55,540 nt of DNA from Lachnospiraceae bacterium. GTDB lineage: Bacteria; Bacillota; Clostridia; Lachnospirales; Lachnospiraceae. The stretch is taken from contig JALFLM010000029.1 in the NCBI GenBank assembly GCA_022774705.1, positions 1 to 55,540 of the forward strand, read 5' to 3'. The notes beneath the pieces are model-generated. The model saw nothing but the letters and a program-made list of their open reading frames with translations. It ran no database searches and was not told the origin of the DNA. Position numbers and translations under genes: made by a program. How positions within the stretch are numbered: position 1 is the first letter of the stretch; each line of letters begins with the position of its first letter. This document shows, piece after piece, positions 16,828 through 24,447 of this stretch.

Positions 16828-18066
16828 CTATTCCTCTATAACCGACAGAAGCTGATCCTCCATGATGTCAACGGCATCATCCTGGAAATGAAGTGTTTCT
16901 TTCGGAACCGGTTTTTTTCCGGTACTCAGATAGTTCAGATAGATTAACTCACTGCTGTTATTGAGCTTGGCAATAATCGTATTGTATTTCTGCTTGACTT
17001 CATGCTGGGTCATATGCAGCATTTTCGCTACAGTACTGTAAGGCAGCGGTTTGGAATCTTCAGGATTCACTTTTGTATAGAAGATGGCGATTTCCTCATC
17101 GTCCAGAACCTGTCGGATGGCCCGGTTAATGATCTCCTGATGTTCGGAGCGCAGACATTCTTCTTCCGGGGTAGGTGTATTGGACCGTACGGTATAGGCA
17201 TCATCGATTGTGGCCCTTCTGGAATTGGAAGCGTAATATAAGGTTGACTTGACGATTTTCAGAGAGAGCCCCGTGCGGTTGGATATCATGTATTCATCAC
17301 AGTCTGCGCCAATTGATTCATAGTACGCAACGGCCGACCTTACCAAGGAAACATTTTTGGCATCATACTGTGTCAGATTCTGGGAGTAGCTGCGTATATA
17401 GGCGGTAATCTCTTCCCGGATCCGCGTCACGAAAAAAGTGGTTGGGGTACTCCGGTACGGATCATATTTCTCATAGATTTCAAAGACCTTTGCGGCAACC
17501 GACTGTAAAACGTCAGCCCGGGAGTCATTGTACGTGATATATTTGCTTGTGATTGCTTTATATTCGGAAGATACGTAGGCGACAATACTTTCCCAGAAAC
17601 TGGTTTTGATGGCATCGATTTCCCATTCTTCTTTTTTTGTGAGCCTGCGTACCGATTGGATCAGTTTATAATAGTTCAGTCTTCGGAAGCCCTTCACAAA
17701 TTGATACTGCGCTTCCCCAAATTCCCGTTTTTCAGCAATAAACCGGATCAGTTTGTAAATCTCTTCCCGGATTCCATTCAGATATTCCCGTTCCTTATCG
17801 GACAACGTGCGGGATTCCTGCAGTTTCCGGAATGATCTCTCTTCTTCTTTCAAATGAATATAGTGGAGCTGGGCATTGGTGATATCGCTGTTGGCTTGAA
17901 TGATTTCAGCAGCCTGAATAAACAGATCCTGAAGCTGTAGGACATGGCATTGTTCCTCATCCGTAAAGGGACGCTGTTTTTCTATGACTTCATATTCCTT
18001 CAGTTCCTGATTGAGGTTCATCAGATATTTTTTTGCATTTGTTAATTCCTGCGTTGTGTGATCCAT
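16828..18066 (-). CDS. Sigma-70-like RNA polymerase factor
   Basis: A 412-residue protein. Residues 1-120 are charged helical coils without a family match. Residues about 160-235 look like sigma region 2: YDPYRSTPTTFFVTRIREEI plus TAYIRS matches the core-binding and -10 helices. Region 3 follows (GADCDEYMISNRTGLSLKIV), and a region-4-like helix-turn-helix lies near residues 345-385 (PYSTVAKMLHMTQHEVKQKY). The ATG at 18066 has AAGGAGA in front of it. A sigma-like protein on a mobile element could direct element-specific transcription; its promoters are unknown. It is divergent from the secreted protein gene at 18333. Confidence 0.7.
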   Translation of the reverse strand: MDHTTQELTNAKKYLMNLNQELKEYEVIEKQRPFTDEEQCHVLQLQDLFIQAAEIIQANSDITNAQLHYIHLKEEERSFRKLQESRTLSDKEREYLNGIREEIYKLIRFIAEKREFGEAQYQFVKGFRRLNYYKLIQSVRRLTKKEEWEIDAIKTSFWESIVAYVSSEYKAITSKYITYNDSRADVLQSVAAKVFEIYEKYDPYRSTPTTFFVTRIREEITAYIRSYSQNLTQYDAKNVSLVRSAVAYYESIGADCDEYMISNRTGLSLKIVKSTLYYASNSRRATIDDAYTVRSNTPTPEEECLRSEHQEIINRAIRQVLDDEEIAIFYTKVNPEDSKPLPYSTVAKMLHMTQHEVKQKYNTIIAKLNNSSELIYLNYLSTGKKPVPKETLHFQDDAVDIMEDQLLSVIEE

Positions 18067-18141
18067 TTTATTCTCCTTATGTGTGGTTCTGAGTGAAAGT
18101 GATGTTCCCAAACCTGGTGTTACAAGGCGGCTGCTCTACGT

Positions 18142-18170
18142 TTGACGGCTGCACAAGAGAAACATAAAAA
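18142..18170 (+). promoter_or_regulatory. Candidate sigma-A-type promoter of the secretion island
   Basis: TTGACG at 18142-18147 and TAAAAA at 18165-18170 are separated by 17 bp and point towards the gene at 18333. The -10 is only half consensus. Confidence 0.4.
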
Positions 18171-18332
18171 ATCCATATTGTAATCAGGGAATGGGAAACT
18201 GGCATTTCCGCATCCGGGCGCAGATGCAGGAAATCGGATATTTTGTGTGGCAGATTCATCCGATAGGAATAAAATGGGATATTGTCCCTTTGGCTCATCT
18301 GCGCGGAAAATCTGAAAAAGGGGGAGAAGGAC

Positions 18333-19130
18333 TTGAAAAACAGGTCAGGCTTAAAAAAAGGAATAGCGCTGGGAATATCCATATTCGTCATGGCAGCAGT
18401 ACCGGCTTACGCAGCCAGTATGGATGAGGAATCGGTGGCAGCGGATGAGAAGATGTGGCAGGGCTGGACAGAGGAAAACCGGGAAAATGCATGGAATGCC
18501 TATGCGATGACCAACTGGAGTGATATGGATGACCTGCTGAATTTCGGCACGGGTGATTCATCTGCCAAGGCAGAAATTAATGAAACGTTAAGGAAAAAAC
18601 TGGAAACCGATATTGAAGCCTATCTTACATCAGAGCAGGTAATAAATCTATATGAAAACGGTTCCCTGGGATCGTATGCACCAACATGTTATAAGGAATT
18701 GTTGCTTGCCATTGCCGGGAACCTGAATGAGGGAATTTCCGATCCCGGGGATGATATGTTCCATATCAATGAATACTTTAATGCCGATCAGGAGATTCAT
18801 TCTCGTGAAGATTCGATCCGGTATCTGTTCACATATCTGATCCGGTGCGAAAACACCTACAATCGGTCTCATTCCGGGGCGGTAGATATTTACGTTTCTG
18901 ATGAAAAGCTCGCAGCAGTCGTGCAGAGCCTTCTGTATGGTTCTGATTTTGCCGTGAATTATGAGGCGTATAATGAGGAAAACGCAAAAGAATACTATGA
19001 ACGGCATAAGGAAGAATTCATCTTCAGCGGAAAACAGTATGATTTTGCATCCAGAATACTGGATGATTATACAGCAGTAAAAGCAATTGGCCACCTGACC
19101 AATTATCAAAGTACCGTATCTGATCACTAA
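18333..19130 (+). CDS. Exported protein of unknown function
   Basis: A 265-residue protein starting at TTG 18333 after GGGGAGAAGG. The signal peptide is clear: KNRSGLKKG, a hydrophobic core IALGISIFVMAAV and the cleavage motif AYA-AS near residue 25. The mature part is acidic and mostly helical, with several Tyr/Asn/Glu-rich stretches (for example NYEAYNEENAKEYYERHKEE). No family recognised. A strong terminator follows at once, so it forms its own transcription unit at the head of the secretion island and is a natural candidate substrate for the Sec and signal-peptidase genes encoded downstream. Confidence 0.8.
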   Translation: MKNRSGLKKGIALGISIFVMAAVPAYAASMDEESVAADEKMWQGWTEENRENAWNAYAMTNWSDMDDLLNFGTGDSSAKAEINETLRKKLETDIEAYLTSEQVINLYENGSLGSYAPTCYKELLLAIAGNLNEGISDPGDDMFHINEYFNADQEIHSREDSIRYLFTYLIRCENTYNRSHSGAVDIYVSDEKLAAVVQSLLYGSDFAVNYEAYNEENAKEYYERHKEEFIFSGKQYDFASRILDDYTAVKAIGHLTNYQSTVSDH

Positions 19131-19138
19131 ACAGAGGG

Positions 19139-19178
19139 AAGCCTGATTTTCATTCCTGGAAAAACAGGCTTTTTATTT
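19139..19178 (+). terminator. Rho-independent terminator
   Basis: AAGCCTG (19139-19145) pairs with CAGGCTT (19165-19171), followed by TTTTATTTT. Confidence 0.85.
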
Positions 19179-19225
19179 TGTGGTATACTGACCCAAATAA
19201 CAGGTTGCGAAGGGGGAAACATCTT

Positions 19226-19801
19226 ATGAAATGTACGGTCTGCAATCAGCAGATGGGTCAGATGCGGGTCATCAGAAACGGAAGAATCTGCGGCAGTTGC
19301 CTGGGGAAGCTTCCCCGGTGTGCACGGGAACAGGTAGCACAGCTGTCAGACTGGCAGATCCGCCGGATCATCCGCCTGTTTCATGCACCAAGTCATGATC
19401 ACTGGCTGGCTTACAACTGGTTTCGAATAAGCGATCATGCAATCTGCTTTTCCGACAGGGAGATTGAGCTGAACTGTCTGAACAAAATCTGGCTGGGATT
19501 TCATCTGAACGGTCAGGCGGGAAAACAGGCAAAAGGCAGGCTGCTGTTGTGTATCGAAACAAGAGAGCCCGGGATTATCTTCCGGGAAGAACTCTTTCCT
19601 TATGATATAACGGTGCCATATCAGATCCGGGGAACACGGATCTATTATGGATTTCCACCGGAACTGGTGGATACGGTAAATGCCATCCAAAAAGCGTTGG
19701 ATCAGAAGCGTTATGATCTGAGCTCGTTCCGGGAAAATCCGGGCAGAAAGAACAGCAAAACCAAGGGAACAGGAAAAAACTGGAGAAGGAAAGGAACATG
19801 A
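19226..19801 (+). CDS. Zinc-ribbon protein (DUF4428-like N-terminus)
   Basis: A 191-residue protein. Residues 1-30 form a small zinc ribbon with two CxxC knuckles (CTVC at 3-6 and CGSC at about 22-25), arranged as in DUF4428-type domains. The middle (about 60-160) is an alpha/beta region with many aromatic residues, and the last 25 residues are very basic (RKNSKTKGTGKNWRRKG). AGGGGGAA supports the ATG at 19226; an upstream in-frame ATG at 19178 lacks a ribosome binding site. It opens a run of overlapping genes leading to the signal peptidase. It may bind nucleic acid or ribosomes through the ribbon and basic tail; this is a guess. Confidence 0.75.
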   Translation: MKCTVCNQQMGQMRVIRNGRICGSCLGKLPRCAREQVAQLSDWQIRRIIRLFHAPSHDHWLAYNWFRISDHAICFSDREIELNCLNKIWLGFHLNGQAGKQAKGRLLLCIETREPGIIFREELFPYDITVPYQIRGTRIYYGFPPELVDTVNAIQKALDQKRYDLSSFRENPGRKNSKTKGTGKNWRRKGT

Positions 19802-19836
19802 AAATTTCCCGGAATCAGAACTGGAAAAAGCCATGA
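19798..19836 (+). CDS. 12-residue minicistron between zinc-ribbon and J-domain genes
   Basis: ATG at 19798 overlaps the upstream stop (ATGA) and has an excellent AAGGAAAGG in front. It encodes only MKISRNQNWKKP, and its TGA overlaps the next ATG at 19833 (ATGA). The J-domain gene itself has no clear ribosome binding site, so this short frame may deliver ribosomes to it. Confidence 0.45.
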   Translation: MKISRNQNWKKP

Positions 19837-20036
19837 AGCTGTATTCGGTTTCTATTCCGTATACAGAAAAGCAGATCCGGCATATACGAAATGAACTGAT
19901 CAAAAGGAATCATCCGGACGTGACGGAAAATGGGGGAGGTGACGCGGAAAAATGCAGAGAGATTCTTCAGGCATACCAGATTCTGCTGAAATACATAAGC
20001 CCGGAAACAGGAGATTCCGGTTCGGAAAATTCATGA
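19833..20036 (+). CDS. Minimal J-domain protein
   Basis: A 67-residue protein that is little more than a DnaJ J-domain. The helix II motif IRHIRNELIKR leads into the invariant HPD tripeptide (residues 27-29), and helix III is CREILQAYQILLKYI. J-domains stimulate the ATPase of Hsp70 (DnaK). No DnaK, Gly/Phe region, zinc domain or membrane anchor is present, so it would have to act with the host chaperone. Its stop overlaps the signal peptidase start, suggesting a link to handling of exported proteins. Start choice is weakly supported because no ribosome binding site is visible; coupling to the 12-codon frame upstream is likely. Confidence 0.75.
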   Translation: MKLYSVSIPYTEKQIRHIRNELIKRNHPDVTENGGGDAEKCREILQAYQILLKYISPETGDSGSENS

Positions 20037-20563
20037 AAAAACTGTACCGTTATGTCCTGTTTTGGGTGGCAGTGTGGCTGGTATTCAACTGCCTGTTTAT
20101 GGTTGTTTTTATACCCAGCGGTTCCATGAAGAACACCTTGAATGAATTTGATTGTGTGCTGGCGGTCAGATATGGCAAAGAAGAGATTGAAAGATATGAC
20201 ATCGTAGTTTTTCATTCCATAGATGGGCCGGACAGATACATGATCAAACGGGTGATCGGTCTGGGTGGGGAAACAATCGAAGTGAAAAATGGATCCGTTT
20301 ATGCAGATGGGGTGAAATTGCGGGATGATTTTATTTTAGAGAAAATGAATTCTGACGGTGATGGCACCTATGAAGTTCCGGAAGGATGCTGTTTTGTGAT
20401 GGGCGATAACCGAAACGAATCGTATGACAGCCGTTACTGGAACAACAAATATGTTCCCCTGGAAAAGATTGAAGCGAAAGCAGAACTGATTTTTTTCCCG
20501 CTATCCGATATGGGATTCCTGAGGACAGAGAATATGATGGAAAGAGGGATGGACAATGAATAA
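20033..20563 (+). CDS. lepB: Type I signal peptidase
   Basis: A 176-residue membrane-bound Ser/Lys protease that removes signal peptides on the outer face of the membrane. One N-terminal transmembrane helix (residues 7-27) is followed by box B, IPSGSM with nucleophile Ser31. Box D gives RYMIKRVIGLGGETIE with general-base Lys72, and box E is GDNRNESYDSRYW. Length and single anchor fit the small Gram-positive enzymes (SipS type). The ATG overlaps the J-domain stop. Chromosomes already encode such enzymes, so an element copy suggests processing of its own exported proteins, several of which are encoded nearby. Alternative role: pilus or pheromone processing. Confidence 0.93.
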   Translation: MKKLYRYVLFWVAVWLVFNCLFMVVFIPSGSMKNTLNEFDCVLAVRYGKEEIERYDIVVFHSIDGPDRYMIKRVIGLGGETIEVKNGSVYADGVKLRDDFILEKMNSDGDGTYEVPEGCCFVMGDNRNESYDSRYWNNKYVPLEKIEAKAELIFFPLSDMGFLRTENMMERGMDNE

Positions 20564-20969
20564 ATTATTAAACAGGATTGCAAAAGTGACAAAGCCGATT
20601 GTTTTTCTTTATGAGAAGATCTGTTCAGAGGATGCAAAGGAGTTTCTTCCTTCAATCCTTGCATCCATCTGGATGGGCATGGTTTTTCTTTCATTCTTTA
20701 TCAATACGTTTCCCTGGAAATCGATGGGTGAGTTTTTTCTTGCCTTTATCGTTGCAGCGATTACAGGGAGCATCGGGATGACGGTTATCATGTATGGAAT
20801 TTCCTTCATCCTGATGATCCTGCAGTTGGTACTATGGCCGGTTGTGATGCTCCACAGGCTCTGTGTGGCAGTGAGCCGGGCCGGGAAGGATACCGGGAAA
20901 GATCTGACACTGGAGGACTTTATTGCCATGGAGAAAGATCAGCCGGTGAATTCTGTAACGTTTTTATGA
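20556..20969 (+). CDS. Membrane protein of unknown function
   Basis: A 137-residue protein with an N-terminal amphipathic stretch and about three hydrophobic segments (roughly 32-52, 58-78 and 82-105), then a cytoplasmic tail ending LEDFIAMEKDQPVNSVTFL. No family recognised. It overlaps the signal peptidase gene by eight bases and is followed by a terminator, so it is the last gene of the 19226-20969 operon. A partner role for the peptidase or translocon is possible but unproven. Confidence 0.65.
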   Translation: MNKLLNRIAKVTKPIVFLYEKICSEDAKEFLPSILASIWMGMVFLSFFINTFPWKSMGEFFLAFIVAAITGSIGMTVIMYGISFILMILQLVLWPVVMLHRLCVAVSRAGKDTGKDLTLEDFIAMEKDQPVNSVTFL

Positions 20970-20999
20970 TGTTTGGATTTGCTATACAATGATTTCGGG

Positions 21000-21026
21000 A
21001 AAGGCAGCTGTGAAAGGCTGCCTTTT
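21000..21026 (+). terminator. Short rho-independent terminator
   Basis: AAAGGCAGC pairs with GCTGCCTTT around a seven- to eight-base loop, with four T at the end. It separates the signal peptidase operon from secY. Confidence 0.65.
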
Positions 21027-21058
21027 CGATGGTTCAGCAGAATGAACCGGATACGGGA

Positions 21059-21081
21059 AAAATGGAACCGGGTTCCATTTT
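21059..21081. promoter_or_regulatory. Perfect 23-bp palindrome upstream of secYE
   Basis: AAAATGGAACC (21059-21069), a central G, and GGTTCCATTTT (21071-21081) form a perfect dyad about 80 bp before the secY-like start. Without a T-run it is more like an operator for a dimeric regulator than a terminator. Confidence 0.5.
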
Positions 21082-21162
21082 CCAATCCGGGAATCAGTGA
21101 ATTCGTACCGTTTTCAAATACCATATTAATCACGAAATCTGGTACGAGAAAGGAAAACAAAA

Positions 21163-22455
21163 TTGAAAAGAAAAAAGACGTTATGGCGGAGGTGTCTGCG
21201 GACTGTTCTGGTATTACTGATGTGCAGAACTCTGTATGCTGTTCCAACCCCGGGAGTGAATACGGATTTTTTTCAGCAGCTTTTAAAATCCAGTGATTCC
21301 TTCCTGTTTCTGAATGTGATCAGCGGCGGCGGATTATCCGGTCTGTCGATTGCTGCGCTTAATATTACACCCTATATCAGCGCAACAATTTTTATGCAGC
21401 TTTTGGGAATAACCTGTTCCAGAGTACGGAATCTGCAGCAGGGAATGGAAGATGAACGGAAACTATACGAAAAAATCACACTGGTTACGGCTGCAGCTTT
21501 TGCATGGATTGAAGCCCTGGGAATGGCGGTTGTTTTTGGAAAGAACGGATTATTGCTGAACGATCAGAAACAGTGGATCCTGGCGGCAGCGGTCATCTGG
21601 ACGGCCTGCTCCATCCTGATGGCAGGTATTGGAAGGAAAATGGAAGAACGGAAGGATCTGTTTATCGGGAATGGAATTTCTCTGATGCTGCTTATGAATC
21701 TTTTATCTTCCTATCCTTCGGATTTCCTCCAGCTGCGGCAGATCCTTCTCTCAGGGGACTCATTTGGAAAAAAAGTGGTTATGGTTTCAGTAACTGGTTC
21801 CCTGATTTTTCTTTTTTTCCTCTACACACTTTGGCTTCAGGAAACAGAAAAGGACATCGAGGTTATTTATTATGGCAAAGCTTCCATAGCTTCTGTTCAG
21901 GGTATTGAAAAGACGACCATCCCGGTTAAATTATGCCCCGGAAGTGTAATACCGGTTATTTTTGCCTCATCGGTGTTGTCTTTACCTGTCATGATCAGTT
22001 CCCTTCTGGGAAAAGAAGAATTGCTTATATTTCGGATTTTGAATACCGGTAACTGGTTCTCGTCGGATGATCCCGTCTGCACAGTCGGTGTTCTGATTTA
22101 TGCTGTGCTGATTGCAGGCTTTTCGTATTACTATGCGGAAATTCAGATGAATCCAACGGGGCTTGCAAATGAGCTGCGTAGGCATGGCGGAATGATTGCA
22201 GATGTGAGACCGGGACAGCCTACTGTGGATTATCTGAGGAAACAGATAAAAGCAACCGTTGGAATGGGAGCAGCAGCACTTTTGCCCGTGGCAGTGATTC
22301 CTTCTTTCATCAGCGGAGTCTTTCAGGTACCAACCCTTTCTTTTATGGGAACCTCTGTTTTAATCACAGTATCCATCATAAACGACAGTCTGCGTACATT
22401 TCGCGTGGAACAAAAGGCGGAGAAATATCAGAAAAAGGAGACTCTGATCGGATGA
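21163..22455 (+). CDS. secY: SecY-family protein translocase channel subunit (paralogue)
   Basis: A 430-residue ten-helix channel subunit. VPTPGVN near residue 30 is the SecY entry motif. GGGLSGLSIAALNITPYISA followed by TIFMQLLG is the plug and second helix. FIGNGISLMLLMNLLSS, IPVKLCPGSVIPVIFASSVL and MNPTGLANELRRHGGMIADV then VRPGQPTVDYL match SecY cytoplasmic loops, including the Arg of the C5 loop needed for SecA. The divergence from a housekeeping SecY (shortened loops, atypical TM1) and its pairing with a small SecE point to an accessory translocon. It starts at TTG 21163 after GAAAGG. No ribosomal-protein genes surround it, unlike the chromosomal spc operon. Confidence 0.92.
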   Translation: MKRKKTLWRRCLRTVLVLLMCRTLYAVPTPGVNTDFFQQLLKSSDSFLFLNVISGGGLSGLSIAALNITPYISATIFMQLLGITCSRVRNLQQGMEDERKLYEKITLVTAAAFAWIEALGMAVVFGKNGLLLNDQKQWILAAAVIWTACSILMAGIGRKMEERKDLFIGNGISLMLLMNLLSSYPSDFLQLRQILLSGDSFGKKVVMVSVTGSLIFLFFLYTLWLQETEKDIEVIYYGKASIASVQGIEKTTIPVKLCPGSVIPVIFASSVLSLPVMISSLLGKEELLIFRILNTGNWFSSDDPVCTVGVLIYAVLIAGFSYYYAEIQMNPTGLANELRRHGGMIADVRPGQPTVDYLRKQIKATVGMGAAALLPVAVIPSFISGVFQVPTLSFMGTSVLITVSIINDSLRTFRVEQKAEKYQKKETLIG

Positions 22456-22619
22456 GTATTTTTACGAGATTAAAAAAAGAATGGCAGCAGTTAAGAAGCC
22501 CTGCTTTATTTCCGGCAATCCGAAGGACCATTTCCATTATGATCATAACAGCAGTTATCAGCAGTATACTGGCACTGGTGAATTCCGTGATTACAGGTGG
22601 CATAAACATACTTTTATAA
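22452..22619 (+). CDS. secE: Minimal SecE-like translocase subunit
   Basis: A 55-residue protein whose ATG overlaps the secY stop (ATGA). The order is that of bacterial SecE: an amphipathic surface helix (RLKKEWQQLRSPALFPAIRR) followed by one transmembrane helix (ISIMIITAVISSILALVNSV) and a short outer tail. The KKEW...L...P pattern corresponds to the conserved K-E-x-x-x-V-x-W-P region, with Trp and Pro shifted. SecE clamps the two halves of SecY, so the pair could make a complete channel. Homology is by shape and position rather than strong identity. Confidence 0.75.
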   Translation: MSIFTRLKKEWQQLRSPALFPAIRRTISIMIITAVISSILALVNSVITGGINILL

Positions 22620-22764
22620 AAGCGGGAATTCCAGCAAAAGGGAGCTCCATGCGGGCTGTCTTTTTTCTGACTTCGTATAAAAAGAGAATCCGGAATAGAC
22701 ATATTTTCAATAAATAATCATTGTACAGGAGCCATGGCAATGGCATCAGGCAAAGGAGGAAACG

Positions 22765-23574
22765 ATGGATACAGTTGTAGAAGAGACAATTGATATGGAA
22801 CACAGTACATTTGATTTTTCCACAGATGCAATCCAGCGACTGGAAGAAGACTGCGGACTGGCAGAAAGAAATCGAAAGGGAATAGGATTTCAGATCCGTG
22901 CAGTTTGCAGAGAAGAAACGGTTACTCTGTATTTTTCAGGTATTCCGAAAAAATATGAAAAAGCAGTCACAGGTCTTTATCGGAAGAATATTTCTGCAGC
23001 TTTTGCATTTGTGAAAGAGTTTCTAAAGCCGGTTTATGTAATCACGAATGAAGAATATGCATCCTATTCCGGTATCGTAGAAAAACAGATCCATACCTGT
23101 ATGGAAGAATTTCTCACAACGATGCTGGAAGAAGGATTTGAAGGTTTTATGGAACGTGTCATCCAACAGGACAACCTTCTGAAATTCCGCTATCTCCTGC
23201 AGAAAGTCTGTTTTGATGCAAAATCAAAAGCATGGAAGCTGCCTTCCGGAGAATTGTGGACAGGAGAAAAATGGATCGATTCGGAGAAAAGAACCCGGTG
23301 GAAAGGGATGGAAGCACTCTGGAAAACTGCTTTACAGGACAGTATTATTTCAGATCAGGATGATTTTCCGACCATGGCGAATAAAGTTGCCAATGGATAT
23401 GCTGCCTGCCGGTTTTATTATCATGTGATCGAAAATCTGGAATACGATGTTTCCAACAAAGTCTGGAAACTGCCTGGTGGTGAATTCTGGAATGGAAAAG
23501 CCTGGGTTCTGGATGGAGAGGAATTCCCCGGAAAATACCGGGATCCGGGGATGTGGGAAATGCTGCTGGATTAA
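22765..23574 (+). CDS. Unknown protein with paired WKLP repeats
   Basis: A 269-residue soluble, acidic protein without a signal peptide. The C-terminal half has two copies of one motif: KAWKLPSGELWTGEKWID near residue 153 and KVWKLPGGEFWNGKAWVLD near 232, separated by about 80 residues that also look duplicated (LLKFRYLLQKVCFDAKS against YYHVIENLEYDVSN). So the second half is a tandem domain. AAAGGAGG gives a strong start at 22765. It is downstream of secYE and ends in a terminator. No family recognised; a cytoplasmic partner of the translocon is one possibility. Confidence 0.7.
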   Translation: MDTVVEETIDMEHSTFDFSTDAIQRLEEDCGLAERNRKGIGFQIRAVCREETVTLYFSGIPKKYEKAVTGLYRKNISAAFAFVKEFLKPVYVITNEEYASYSGIVEKQIHTCMEEFLTTMLEEGFEGFMERVIQQDNLLKFRYLLQKVCFDAKSKAWKLPSGELWTGEKWIDSEKRTRWKGMEALWKTALQDSIISDQDDFPTMANKVANGYAACRFYYHVIENLEYDVSNKVWKLPGGEFWNGKAWVLDGEEFPGKYRDPGMWEMLLD

Positions 23575-23608
23575 TGGAAATCATAATGCATTGTGGTTTC
23601 ACAAAACA

Positions 23609-23637
23609 GGGTTGCCAAAGAGGCAGCCCTTATTTTT
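23609..23637 (+). terminator. Rho-independent terminator
   Basis: GGGTTGCC (23609-23616) pairs with GGCAGCCC (23622-23629) with one G-U pair, followed by TTATTTTT. It closes the secretion island. Confidence 0.8.
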
Positions 23638-23639
23638 GC

Positions 23640-23892
23640 AGCTAATTAAGAAAAAGAATGAAAGAAACTGTGAACAGTGTTTTCCTGATCAGGGTGTTTT
23701 GCCTTTGATTTTACAGAGCAAAAAAATGTATACAGAAAAACGGCTGTATGTTAGACAAAATCATGTAAAAATTACAAAAATATATTTTTTTCAACAAAAG
23801 AGTTACTTTTTATGTTCAAATAGGATATATAAATAGATGGGTTTTGGCAACGGTAAAGAAACCTGTCTAATCTTTCTATAAGAGGCAGCTGC
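23640..23892. other. Intergenic, presumed promoter region of the sigma gene
   Basis: AT-rich sequence with no gene-like frame. The stretch near 23800-23835 (TTATGTTC...GGATATATAA) is the most promoter-like part, but I cannot assign -35 and -10 boxes with confidence. Confidence 0.4.
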
Positions 23893-24447
23893 ATGTTATT
23901 TTATTTATCACTTATTGATACGGAAGAAGAAAAAAGTAAATTTGAGCAGTTATATCATTTATATCGGTACACGATGCTGCATGTTGCAGTCAGTATTTTA
24001 AAGGAAACTCAACTGGCGGAAGATGCGGTACATGAAGCATTTATCCGGATTGCAAAAAATCTTCATAAAATCGGTGAGGTATCCAGTCCCCAGACGAAAG
24101 GTTTTGTGGTTATTATAGTAAAGAATATTTCGCTTACGATGCTGAAGAAGGAATCTCCGAACATGGAGTATCTGGATGCGCATGAAACGGATTATCTGGA
24201 AGCCCGGATTCATGTGGAAGAAGAATGTCTGAATAAGCTTCTGCTGGAACAGGTCGTGTCTGCTGTACGTCGGCTTCCCGAAAAGTACAGGGATATTTTA
24301 TATCTTTATCTGGTTGGAGAATATTCAATCGGTGAGATAGCGAAGATGCTGAGACTTCCGAAAGAAACCGTAAAGAAACGGATTCAGCGGGGGAGGAAAA
24401 TGGTAATGACCACATTACAACAGGAAGGAGTGGATCTGCATGAATGA
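23893..24447 (+). CDS. ECF-type sigma-70 family factor
   Basis: A 184-residue sigma factor with only regions 2 and 4. Region 2 is seen as FEQLYHLYRYTMLHVAVSIL, then AEDAVHEAFIRIAKNLHKI. Region 4 is RLPEKYRDILYLYLVGEYSI followed by GEIAKMLRLPKETVKKRIQR, a clear helix-turn-helix. The stop overlaps the start of a membrane anti-sigma-like gene at 24440, the usual arrangement for ECF control. A piece of its region 4 (24337-24369) is copied at 27556-27588. Targets probably include nearby exported-protein genes; no promoter motif was established. Confidence 0.9.
   Translation: MLFYLSLIDTEEEKSKFEQLYHLYRYTMLHVAVSILKETQLAEDAVHEAFIRIAKNLHKIGEVSSPQTKGFVVIIVKNISLTMLKKESPNMEYLDAHETDYLEARIHVEEECLNKLLLEQVVSAVRRLPEKYRDILYLYLVGEYSIGEIAKMLRLPKETVKKRIQRGRKMVMTTLQQEGVDLHE

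Noticed and set aside
20973-21296. 107-codon plus-strand frame before secY
   Set aside because: It runs through a terminator and the 23-bp palindrome and overlaps the secY start in another frame.
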